This document shows positions 23,752-33,509 of a DNA stretch of 64,000 nt, piece by piece. Both the position numbers and the translations under genes were made by a program. How positions within the stretch are numbered: the stretch's first letter is position 1; every line of letters starts with the position of its first letter. The stretch comes from Patiria pectinifera. Its lineage: Eukaryota > Echinodermata > Asteroidea > Valvatida > Asterinidae. Location: contig CM057138.1 in NCBI GenBank assembly GCA_029964075.1, forward strand, positions 14,130,932-14,194,931, written 5' to 3'. The notes beneath the pieces were generated by a model, which was not told the DNA's origin, did no database searches, and worked only from the letters and a program-made list of their open reading frames with translations.

Positions 23752-24130
23752 CTTACGTAGGGTACAGCATACAGTCAGTATTCAGATTAGCAATACACTT
23801 GGGACGTAAGGAAATGATAAGGCTAAGGCAGGGTACGAGCACTATAGACACTATTATAAAGGCTTACGTAGGGTACAGTCAGTATTCAGATTAACAATAC
23901 AATTGGAACGTAAGGAAAGAATAAGACTAAGGCAGGGTACGAGCGCTACAATAGAAACTATGTAGGATTAAAAATGCTTACGTGGGGAACAGTCAGTATG
24001 CAGATTAACAATGCACTCGAAACGCCAGGAAATAATAAGGCTAGTGCAGGGTACGAGCGCTACTTAGAATAACAATATAAACGGTACGTAGGATTATAAA
24101 TGCTTACGCAGGGTACTTTCAGTATTCTGA
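23752..24130. repeat. Short tandem array, about 4 units of 110-130 bp
   Basis: GCTTACGTAGGGTACAG recurs in variant form near 23752, 23864, 23980 and 24100. Each unit also carries CAGTATTCAGATTAACAATA and CAGGGTACGAGC. It is a minisatellite-like local expansion. Confidence 0.75.
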
Positions 24131-24207
24131 TTAACAAGACATATACATTGTATGCCTTTAACACCCTCCTGTGACGTCACACTATTATCTTTACTCGCCA
24201 TTATTTT

Positions 24208-24271
24208 ACACGAATGGAGTGCAGCGCACCATTCGGTATCTTTACGAATGGCGCGCTGCGCTCTCCGTAAA
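24208..24271. repeat. Imperfect hairpin E
   Basis: GAGTGCAGCGCACCATTCG pairs with CGAATGGCGCGCTGCGCTC. The loop is GTATCTTTA. It is GC-rich compared with its surroundings. Confidence 0.55.
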
Positions 24272-24274
24272 GGA

Positions 24275-25140
24275 GACATTGACAAAGTTGCAAATTACGT
24301 ATATTCAATTTTATTTCACACTCTTTTCAAAACCTTAATTGTCAGTCATTGTTACATATCCATTTCAAATAACCCATTACAATCGCAGTCGTTTATTAAT
24401 TCGCACACATAACAGCCTCATCAATAAATAATAGGTGTGTACATAATTAATTGTTTTCATTAATAGTATGGCCTAACTTCAACTAGCAGTTTACCTTGAC
24501 AGCACATATATATATTTAACTTTAACTTGCACAGGTTTCCATAATAATTCGTTTTTCAGTATTCATTAAATTAATACACGAAATTTTAATTTTATTCAAC
24601 ACATGTTTTCTTGCTTGACTTCAGCAATTTTAACACGACATGAAAACGAGACAAAACTTTTGTTTAACTTCAACCAACACATTACCTTAAGAGTGCATGC
24701 ATACATTTAAACCTGCACATATTTTAACCCTAACTCCCCAGCCTAATTTACTAGGAGCCATACCCATTCAGGCAAATTCCAACACCCACATGGGAAATTG
24801 TACACACACACTGTTGGACTTAGTTTCTGGAGGTATGCCAACCCCAGTGTAAAAGACCATCAGTTTAGGGGTACTGTACCTATCCCAACAGATTTAAACA
24901 CTAACCTACTGTTGGAGTTTGATTGGTTATGGGCTGTTAGGGTTAATAATCATTTTTTTCAGTATCCATAAATTAATAAATACAATTTTAATTTTAACCA
25001 AAACATGCTTTGATACTTAGCTTAAGCAGTGTTAACTTTAGCAAGGAAAATGTTTATATGTAACTTCGTTTAACTATACTTGAAGTACAATTATTTTCAG
25101 AAATGGTGTACAAAATTGACAAAACCAAACAAGTCATAAC
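24275..25140. other. AT-rich intergenic stretch 3' of the Crypton
   Basis: No gene is seen. It lies downstream of the Crypton stop and may include the 3' end of that element, which lacks terminal inverted repeats and so cannot be bounded by eye. Confidence 0.35.
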
Positions 25141-25149
25141 AGTAAATGC

Positions 25150-26336
25150 TTACATGGTGACGTTCACAGTGACGGTGAAATTCCTCGGAGAATCCTGATT
25201 CGAGTCTGTACCTGTCCCCCCGGAAGGTGTTGTGGCGGTGCTGGTTGCAAGTTTCTTGACTGATGGTGTACAGGCAACGGTACCAGATCCACGCCCTTGT
25301 ATGACTGAGTTGATTTTGCGCTTGAGATTTTCCGATGTCCTCTTGTAGTTTCTTACGGCATTTGACCTGTGGCCAGTTACTTCGCAAATTAGCTGTTCGT
25401 CGACATTCTCCCTGTAGAGGCGTGAAGCTGCACTGGCTCGAAGAGAGTGATTTGTGCGGTAACCGGCGAGGCCACCTTGCCTGCACACCTCTGCAACAAC
25501 TTGGGCCAGTTTGTGACGTACGTCCAAGAGGCTGAGCAGCATACCAAACCTGCCCTCTCGGTTGCGCTAACGGACGTAAATAGAAGGCGTCTGGTCGTTG
25601 GTCTTCAGGGGGACAGTGACGCTCGTACTCCTCAAACAGTGTAACGATGCACCACTCTCTGACCTCCTTGCTCTCGTACGCGTCCACGACTTTTGGTTTA
25701 ATGTGACGATGTTTCAAGCCTCCTTGGTTGGTTTTAGATGCATCCTCTGTGTATCGCAAGAACTTGTCACCATTACTGTCAATCAGGATTTGAAGTTGCG
25801 GAGACTTCCAGCGCAAGTTTCTGTGCTCCTGACCTCCACGTAGGGCAAAATTCAAGCCAATCAAATAGACCAGCGTGTTCAGAAGCTGGCTCGGACTGGA
25901 ACTGCCCAGAATCTGCTTTTGCCACAGTGACTCCTCCTCTTCAAGTGTTATCTCCTCAGCTTGCTTGCGACGTATTCCCAAACCCGCTTTCGCTCGTTCT
26001 TTCATGAGTCCATCAAGAGTGTTTCTCAGCTGTAGGAAGTCCGGGTCCGACAAAAACTTGTAGCTTTTGCCCCTTAGATCAAAATAGAGCTGAATACTGA
26101 TGACAAGCTCATGAAGTGTCTCCCCCGGGTAGTCGTCACCATTCTTCTTTTTCACCTCGCATATGAATCTTGCCAATGAATAATTCACCTCATCCTTCGT
26201 CATAAAATTCAGATCCACGTTGATGGGGCTGATGTTCAGTGAAATATCAGACACAGCTTTCTGGTTGCGACACATCTGCCAATCCCGAATCAAATCGACA
26301 GCCCATCGGATTTTGCGCTCCGTACTCTCAGCAAAT
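25150..26336 (-). pseudogene. Crypton tyrosine recombinase, main exon (frameshifted)
   Basis: After the acceptor acaacag the exon reads FAESTERKIRWAVDLIRDW and then a DUF3504-type Crypton domain. The tyrosine-recombinase tetrad is visible: Arg in NFALRGGQEHRN, His and Arg in TNHSLRASAASRLY, His in EVTGHRS and Tyr in RNYKRTS. The frame breaks near 25520, where the sequence carries a tandem ACGTACGT; removing one ACGT would keep the family pattern, so a 4-bp duplication is the likely lesion. The C-terminus is Ser/Thr-rich and ends NVTM. Cryptons integrate by strand exchange and lack inverted repeats. Its relatives include domesticated host proteins, but the frameshift argues for a dead transposon copy. 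Confidence 0.8.
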
Positions 26337-26724
26337 CTGTTGTGGAATATATAAACATATACAATTAACCGTTTTTAAAATAACAGGCAATTTGGAGGGT
26401 CCATACTCGCACTTAACGTTCATGTTTTCTAGTCTTGTTGGATTCTTTACTCATTTAACAGGACAATTCTCAAAACATTTGTTTTCGTTTCTTTTCTTTT
26501 TTTGATTTTTTCCCCCCGAGTGCTGGACACAATCCCATAATCTTGCATGCACTTGGGATATTTTTTCTCAATAGGAACCACTACTTAGGAAGTACAAAAA
26601 AGGACGAGTAAAAATCTTTGCGGAAAAGCAATTATGTCAATTATGTCTATACACTGACAAGAAACAAGACACCAGTTAAAATAAGAAATAAAAAAAAAGA
26701 AACAAATGTTAAGCTGACACCTAC

Positions 26725-27028
26725 CTTCTTCTACCAAAGTCCAGCATGTCTGAGTCTGCTTTCGGCTCCTTGAAGCGTTTAGTGTTTGCAACGTTGGCCA
26801 ATGCAGTAGGCCTACATTTCGCTTTTTCTTCTTCTTCAATGACAAGGGTTGCTGCTATCAGCTCGTCGTCGGAAATGTCAGACACTATAGGCTCATATTT
26901 AGTTTTCATCTTGGGTTAAAGCTCGTCAATATACACTACGCTATCTGACAAGTTTGTTGAATCGTCACTAGTATCGGAACGAAATGTATTTTGTGTTAGA
27001 AAGATGCTGTCACTATCAGAACTCGCCA
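26725..27028 (-). pseudogene. Crypton 5' exon with in-frame stop
   Basis: From ATG 27028 a Ser/Asp-rich acidic leader begins MASSDSDSIFLTQN and runs to VVYIDEL, then TAA. The same frame continues two codons later with MKTKYEPIVSDISDDEL and ends DMLDFGRRR at a gtaggt donor (exon end 26725). The donor joins in phase to the acceptor at 26337, giving RRRFAES across a 388-bp intron. Translation may truly begin at MKTKYE (26909), or the TAA may be a disabling mutation. Acidic N-termini are common in this family (inference). Confidence 0.65.
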
Positions 27029-27085
27029 TGTTTCCACCTTGGTGTTTAGAAGACAACTGACATGTATACTGTTTAAATTCCCCTA

Positions 27086-27294
27086 TTTGACATCGCACAC
27101 TATTTGAGGACAGAGAATCAGACCACTAACCCAACAAGGTAGCTTACGTAACCACCAATACAGCACAAAGAATCAGAAAGCTAACTCCGACAATGTAAAT
27201 AGATTACGTAACCACCCATTTGATATCGCGCACTATCGGGGCACAAAGAATCAGAAAGCTAACTCTGACAACGTATATAGATTACGTAACCACC
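27086..27294. repeat. Three-copy repeat upstream of the Crypton
   Basis: Three units of about 60-78 bp each contain AGAATCAG, then CTAAC and finally TTACGTAACCACC. Two of the units carry ATCGCxCACTAT before this. They sit immediately 5' of the Crypton leader and may be part of the element or its promoter. Confidence 0.7.
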
Positions 27295-27407
27295 ACTATG
27301 GGGGGGGGACACACAATTGCATTGTCAACATTCTTTTACTGACTTTTCTTGATTTTAGAAAAACACAACATTCGTTTATGAACAATAGTGAAAATTTCTT
27401 GGAGGGT

Positions 27408-27525
27408 GTTAAGTAGGTTAATACACTCGGAAGCGCGCCGTTCGTGGGTGATGAATGGCCCTCGGGCTTCGCCCTCGGGCCATTCTCACCCACGAACGGC
27501 GCGCTCCTCGTGTATTATCCTTAAC
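27408..27525. repeat. Punctuated palindrome C
   Basis: A 118-bp hairpin with GC-rich arms (GCGCGCCGTTCGTGGGTG and complement). The apex GCCCTCGGGCTTCGCCCTCG holds two same-direction CCCTCGGG octamers around CTTCG. Mirrored CTCGG (27426-27430) and CCTCG (27506-27510) elements in the arms face the same way and are unpaired. Confidence 0.8.
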
Positions 27526-28269
27526 ATAAAAGCTAAAGGCCACCGTCGGGTAGTGTCACTCGCAAGACAAATGTGAGGCACGAAATGGGGAACGTTCGAC
27601 AAATGTGCCCGTGTGAATATCAATGATGAGGAGAGGGCACTTGTTTTAAATGCATATTGCCATAAGTTCATAAACAAAGAAGAGGTTTATGGAGTAAATC
27701 ATAAGTTTATAGAGTAAATCACCAATGTTTAACGACGCTGAAATTTTTTTTGGCTCATTACGTTTAAAATTAACCTTTACTGAATCCCCAATAAAAAGAA
27801 TTATTTGTATGTACCGTATTTTTATCATTGTTTTAGAAACGAATAAAACGAACTAAAAACGAATACAACTGCTGCTAACTGTTTAAAGAGTACATTGACC
27901 TGAAACTACTAATCAACAAACTTAGCTGACCCCAGTTTCGGCAAGTCCTTCCAATTTTTGTTTATAATTATTTATTTATAATACATGTGATAATTGATAA
28001 CAAGTCTGTTATTTTGTTAATTTCAGTTTTTATTTATCGGAGATTATACGATAGAGCTTCAAAGAAACAGAGATGTGTTTGTGTTTACTTTCACTGATAG
28101 GAAAATGGTTGACAAACTTTGTCGAAAGATTTCAACATCAGTTTGAGTTGTGCACTACAGTGTCCTATACATGTATGTACAACATTTCCAGTGCATTTCT
28201 TCATCACGTCATATGTCCCCTATAGGTACAACACTATACAACTCCACTTTACTGGTCCCGATCCTGCCA

Positions 28270-28492
28270 CTTAGAATGTTCTTTTGTTTTGTTGATATTT
28301 GTACCGCTCAACGAGTTGGAATCCTCATGCATCGCTATCATGATAGCAGCGAACAATTTGAATAATAAAAGTAAGGCAGTAGACGGTCATGGTGGGTGGT
28401 AACTGTGGGTGGAGCGTGGCAAGCAAAGCTTTTCATTGGGGCTGAGACGTAAATGCCCGTCCTGCGTACGTTCAAAACGAATGAACGCAACC
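28270..28492. repeat. Inverted partner repeat, right copy
   Basis: Reverse-complement match of 23128-23340. See that entry for shared blocks. Confidence 0.7.
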
Positions 28493-28499
28493 TCGACCC

Positions 28500-29400
28500 C
28501 AGGGTGTCGAGCAGTACGCGCCAATCACTACCTGTTCTCTCACCCTGGTATTGGATCATTTGCATGTGCAAGGTTTTTGAACACGTATGCGAATGAGGAA
28601 TAGTCTGGTGCCTGCTTGTGCGTTCCATTTGCGTTTGTTTTTGTATGCGGTGTCTGGGGTAAAAGCAGAGTCAATTCGTCGCAGCGCGAGCATGGTGGAG
28701 TTACGAAAAACTCGATTTATTTAATTAAACTCTTACGATCTTACCGAGACAACATGTAGTATCACATTTCATATTAATATGAACAAATTGGGAAGGAAAT
28801 GAGTATTTTCGAGAAGGCGTGGGCGAATAATCGCGAAAACACGTACTGCACGTTGTGAATAACAAGACCAAGTACACGACAAAAATCCATTACTGGCCAA
28901 TTGCCGTATCGAATCAGGATGCAGGAATAAATGTTCCTATCCAGGGTTTACTATTGAAAACTAGGTTGGAAATAAAGTAAGCACTGGGGACGAGGTTGGA
29001 ATGAACGCTATTATGACAAACGACCGACTGTCACGCAGTCTGGTGAGGGTAAAAAAAAAATCTTTTGAAAGAAGGAAACTGGTTTGCAGAAAATATGAAA
29101 GAGAAATAAAGACTGAACAAGGACTAGAACCACTCAGATTTGATGAACATTCCAGTTTTTGGCAATCTGTTCCGATCTGATTGATCGGTAGATCCAATTA
29201 TTAACAAAGTTCAAGAGTACGTACGTCCGGATTCTTCTGCAAAAGAACTGTTTCAAAACACTTCAAATGCATATTAATTCGAAACAAATGAATCGACCCA
29301 TATTGGATTCTTGTTTATCATACGGAGCCTCAATGCGCAAGGTATAAGGAAGTTATCAGTTATGTACTAAAGGCTGCCGAGTTTATTATCGAATCAGACC
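28500..29400. other. Intergenic, no gene seen
   Basis: No exon or element is recognised in this stretch. Confidence 0.35.
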
Positions 29401-29411
29401 TATTGCATGGG

Positions 29412-29700
29412 ATGAAGTGCCGTGGTCCAATGGTTACGGTGTTCGACTCGTGTGCCGTGGCACACGGGTTCGAATCCTAACCGTAGGAACATGGTACTTG
29501 TGCTCTTCAGCAAGGAACTTGACCATTATTTATTCGTCCTTCGGATGGGATGCAAAGTGTTGTGTAATGCACGTTAAAGAACCAAGTTACACTTATCGCT
29601 AAGAGAAGGGTTTTGCCCCGTTGTTTCTGGCAGTGGCTGCAAAATGCGCCGCAGCACCCTGTAAATCCTTATAAAGGTGCTACACAATGAGTCTCATAGT
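29412..29700 (+). mobile_element. tRNA-derived SINE
   Basis: A tRNA-like head carries a pol III A box (TGGTCCAATGG near 29425) and B box (GGTTCGAATCC near 29467). The acceptor and T stems do not pair properly, so it is not a functional tRNA. A body follows with CAGCAAGGAACTTGACC, CGTCCTTCGGATGGGATG, GCACGTTAAAGAACC and GAAGGGTTTTGCCCCG, typical of a SINE family seen in marine deuterostomes (recalled, unnamed). The end has CCTGTAAATCC and AAAGGTGCTA. Confidence 0.75.
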
Positions 29701-30719
29701 TCTCATTAATTTAAAGGGCCTCCATTGAAAGCAGTACCTTGCACTGATCTGAGTTAACTCTCATTAAAGATGACGTAAAAAAGAATAGGGTGCATCATAG
29801 GCGTCGTTTAAAGTGTTCAAAACTTTACAATGACTTTTTGGTTGTCCAAAGACTTACTTTGAATAAAAAGAAACACTTTGAAAGAAAAATACGTGAGTTG
29901 AAGATGTGAACTTCAATTCATTCCACACTTGTCGACAAATGTGAATGTTGTGGTCACGTGGTGTCGACTTTAAGCTAACTGTTCTGTTCTACACAGCAGG
30001 TGTGTCACTTGAAGAATGGGTTGTTTAATTCGTTAACTGAGAAAGACACTCATTGCCCATGGATGCGTTCATGAGGAAGTAAAGAGTGTTGGCAAACAAA
30101 TGGTCTGAAGTCACCGACAGCTTAATAGGCTGCGCGTGGGCGTAAATATTTCCAGCAGCCGATGTCACGAAACAGTGCGTAACTATAGTACGCCATGCGT
30201 AGGACGTTGTACATGCTACACGCAGAATTTCTTTATAAAAATGGGGGCGCCATTCGGGTTTCCTTTTTTTTACTCACACTGCATTTGCTCTGTGTCAAAA
30301 CATCGAGTGCGATGAGTGGCCTTTGAAAGGCCAATCAGAATAATTTCCTAGTAGGTCCACTAGGGGTCTTTTATATATCTGGTAAGAACATATTGGGTAA
30401 TTGTATAATCTGTGTGCAACAGCGCTACAAAAATTGTAAAAAAAAATCCTTAAAAAGTTTATTTCCAGTTATATACCTTTATTTCTTGATTATCAAGAAT
30501 GAAAAAGGAAGTCTTCCTGAATCTAGAAAATGTTCATAAGATAACGTACACTGTTTATAACGTACACTGTTATTTCGGTTGTGTAAAAACAGTCGGTTGT
30601 GGACTATATGAACCTACCAACCCGTTGTGTAAACTGCTGCTTTCACAACTTGTGTAAACTGCACACAACTTGTTTATTTTTTTTTGACACAACTGGTTGC
30701 TAGGTTCATATTGTACACA
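29701..30719. other. Intergenic with inverted repeat at 30604-30710
   Basis: ATATGAACCTACCAACC near 30607 is mirrored by GGTTGCTAGGTTCATAT near 30694, with TTGTGTAAACTGC direct repeats inside. It is a likely MITE remnant. No gene is seen. Confidence 0.45.
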
Positions 30720-31800
30720 ACTGCCTTTCGTGCCTTCTCCAACTTTGGAAAAACATACACGCGCACACTCTTGTAGTTCGCACAAGCTTGAAATATTTGT
30801 GGGTTTCGTGTTCAATTTGTTTTTGAAGTATAAAAAGATCAGTATGCACAACCTTGACGGTGGTGTCCAGGGAATTGACTTAACTGTTTGTGAGTTTAAA
30901 AGTGAGTTTAATGGTGGGTGGAACGCATTCAATCTCTAGTGGAACTGTTAAAGCGAATCTTTTCCATGCGTTTAGCAGATCAAACAAATGTAATGTTTCC
31001 TAATGTTTTTTTTTTTTTACTTTATGCAACACTTGTTTTGTTAGAAGCCTACATAACTCTTCGAATTGTATTAGTTATCCTAGTTAATTAATGTTAAGAC
31101 GAAAATCGTACAATCTCTAAGTGATCCCCGTTTGCTGTTTCTCAGTGAGCAGCATTGCCAAATTTGCCAGACCGTGACTTTGGGTGTGATCCCTGACTAC
31201 ATTTTGTGGTTTATCGCTCTGACTAGCACCCCTGAACAAATGTCTATCGACAAAATGACTAAACTGCTAGCATTTAGTGCCGGCTGAATAGCTCATTCGG
31301 ATAGAAAACCGGTATATGCGGTAATCCAGAGGTCGCTGGTTCTGAAAGAAAAACACCATTGGAAAAGAGCTGTTATATAATTTGCGTCTTTTCCAACTTT
31401 AGAAACACAAGATAGTTGAACACATTGTTGTTCATCCTCCGTAGCTTGGAAGAGTTGTAGGTTTCGTGTTTTTGTTTTTGTATTTTTGGAAAGCATCAAT
31501 GGATCCGATATGCACAAACTTGACAGTGGTTTCCGCGAAAATGATATACCGCTCAGAGTGTTTGAAAGAGAGTTTAAAGTTGTATTCTCCGTTCTAATTC
31601 CAACTGTAAACCCGAAATATGGATTTCGTTTATGAATGTTGTCTAGAAATATAAGTTATTCACTTTTGAATGAGACATCACCCAAAAAGAATTGGCTCGT
31701 GTTCAATTATTGAATTATTACTGCACAATTTCGCATTATCGGCTGTCATACGATAATTCCGTTCGAGCGGGGTAGGGGATTCCTGCCCCGTCTGCTCGCT
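30720..31800. repeat. Dispersed repeat R1, copy 2 (uninterrupted)
   Basis: Matches 17800-19215 without the inserted palindromic DNA. At 31281-31345 the sequence is tRNA-like (ATAGCTCATTCGGATAG as A box, GGTCGCTGGTTC as a degenerate B box), so R1 may include an old tRNA-derived SINE. Confidence 0.65.
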
Positions 31801-31922
31801 CGCTCGCAATCAATCAATCATTCAATCAATCAATCAAGTCGAAGCCCTTTGGCAGCTCGAGCCTCTCAATGATCTCGGTCCAGATGTCCCGGTCCAGCAT
31901 GCAGGTGCTTCCCTTGCCACCC
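31796..31922 (-). other. CAAT microsatellite and short coding-like remnant
   Basis: (CAAT)n at about 31810-31838 is followed by a GC-richer stretch. On the minus strand it reads GGKGSTCMLDRDIWTEII and then ERLELPKGF. It looks like a fragment of a real protein, perhaps transposon-derived, but is too short to name. Confidence 0.35.
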
Positions 31923-31924
31923 TT

Positions 31925-33065
31925 TTTTTTTAATCTTAATGATTCATGTTTGATCCTAATTAAGTACTGGTTTCTATCTTAAATTTTGTTTGTGTTTTGT
32001 TTGAATGCATGGTCCAACTTGAGTGTAGGATGGACCTACCACATCACAGTGGCAAATACTTCCCAAAAGTGGGATCCTTAGGGACCGTGACCATTCAGCC
32101 CTGGTATGAAAAGGGCCCCCCGGTACCTCGTCCGGTCCAAAGCTAGTCCGGTCTTCAGCCCAGTCTCGTCCGGTACATGGTCCTGTCTGACCAGAAGTTT
32201 TGAAGTCAGTCAGGCGCATCAATTTATTGCCCTGCAGAGAACGTCCAGAGCAGAACAATAGCAGACTTACCGGATTAAAGATAAAATCCTTCCATAACGC
32301 CTTGGTAATTTACAGTCCCATTGTGCGCGAAACCGCATGGCAGGGGTTTTGATCTGTGCCGACAAAAGTGTTCTATTGTTTCGCGCTGAGAGATGAAAAC
32401 CACAAGCGAGTTTATTCCGGGATGTACTACATGTGTCAATACTTGCAAACAATAGACCCCAGGATAGAGGAGTTCCTGATTAGCAACCGGACCAGCTCCT
32501 GGGCCGGTAGCTGGGACGGTACGAGAGGACTTCTTGGGAGTGGACGAGCTTACCGGGGGGCCCTTTTCATACCGGGTCTGAATGGTCACGGGCCCTTACA
32601 TTTTAATAAGAATTCCTGTCCAGACTTTTATAAAACCATGCACCCACAACTGTAGCTCGTGCGGAATGTTTCCCGGCATTGGTTAGGGGCATGACTATCG
32701 TACATCCTCTTTATCTGGACATGTCGGCTTGAGGAACAAAGCCAGCGCAACGGCACGGTGCTAACCGCTAATGGCAACTCAATGACCATAGTGACCCCCC
32801 TAGAAAAAATTAAATAATAATAATAATAATATTAAAAATACTTTGGGCCTGACCATGGTCGCTTGCGCGACGGAGGAACTTTTCTGGTTTGAAGCAAGTC
32901 TGGTGGTGTGAGAAGTACATAATAATTCCAAAACGTTGGACTATACCACGTTGTCTGAGTGCTATGGTTTAAGAATAAGTTATTGAGGTGTCGTATGGAA
33001 TGTCCCATTCACCTCGTTGAATGGAACAGTCCGTCTGTCACCGATAGAAAGTATTTTCTCAACTG
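31925..33065. repeat. Dispersed repeat R2, copy 2
   Basis: Homologous to 22345-22870 and split at 32080 by the MITE at 32081. An (AAT)n run lies at 32815-32835. The terminal hairpin of copy 1 is replaced by a longer, less regular one near 32990-33040. Confidence 0.65.
32081..32595. mobile_element. Harbinger-like MITE with TTA target duplication
   Basis: The left end GGGACCGTGACCATTCAG and the complement of the right end GGGCCCGTGACCATTCAG match and continue through GGTATGAAAAGGGCCCCCCG. TTA flanks both sides (32078-32080 and 32596-32598), and R2 copy 1 reads uninterrupted CCTTACATT there, proving insertion. A 3-bp TTA duplication fits PIF/Harbinger. No transposase is present in the 515 bp. 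Confidence 0.8.
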
Positions 33066-33509
33066 CAAAGTAAAGCATTTTGGGGCCCTGCAACTATTTT
33101 GGGGCCCTGCAATATAGCATCTTTACAACTTGCAAAATTGCATGATTAGCTAATTTTTTACCCCTCCAAAAGCCCTTTGAAAGGCCACTAAGAAAAAAAT
33201 TATTTTGGCTATACGCGTAGGTCCACTAGTGGTCTTGTCATATCTGGTAAGAACATCTTGAGCAATAGTGTGTACTCTTTGTGCAGCAGTGCTACAAAAA
33301 TGGTAATCTAAAACAAATCCTTAACAAGTGTTTTTTCAGTTATTTTCAGTTATTTTCCTTTATTTAGAGTTTATCAGGAATAACAAGGAAGTCTTCTTGA
33401 ATCAAGCACATTTTCATAAACAAACGTACACTGTGTATACCTTTGACAAGTAGACCGGTCGTTAAATAACAGGCAATATACTCCCTCCTCAGGGACATAA
33501 TTTGGATAT
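33066..33509. other. Intergenic, no gene seen
   Basis: A short direct repeat ATTTTGGGGCCCTGCAA occurs twice at about 33077-33115. Otherwise nothing is recognised. Confidence 0.35.

Noticed and set aside
29412-29485. A functional tRNA gene
   Set aside because: A and B boxes are present, but the T and acceptor stems do not pair and a SINE body follows directly.
32356-32655. 99-codon plus-strand ORF
   Set aside because: It lies mostly inside the non-coding Harbinger-like MITE and crosses its end.
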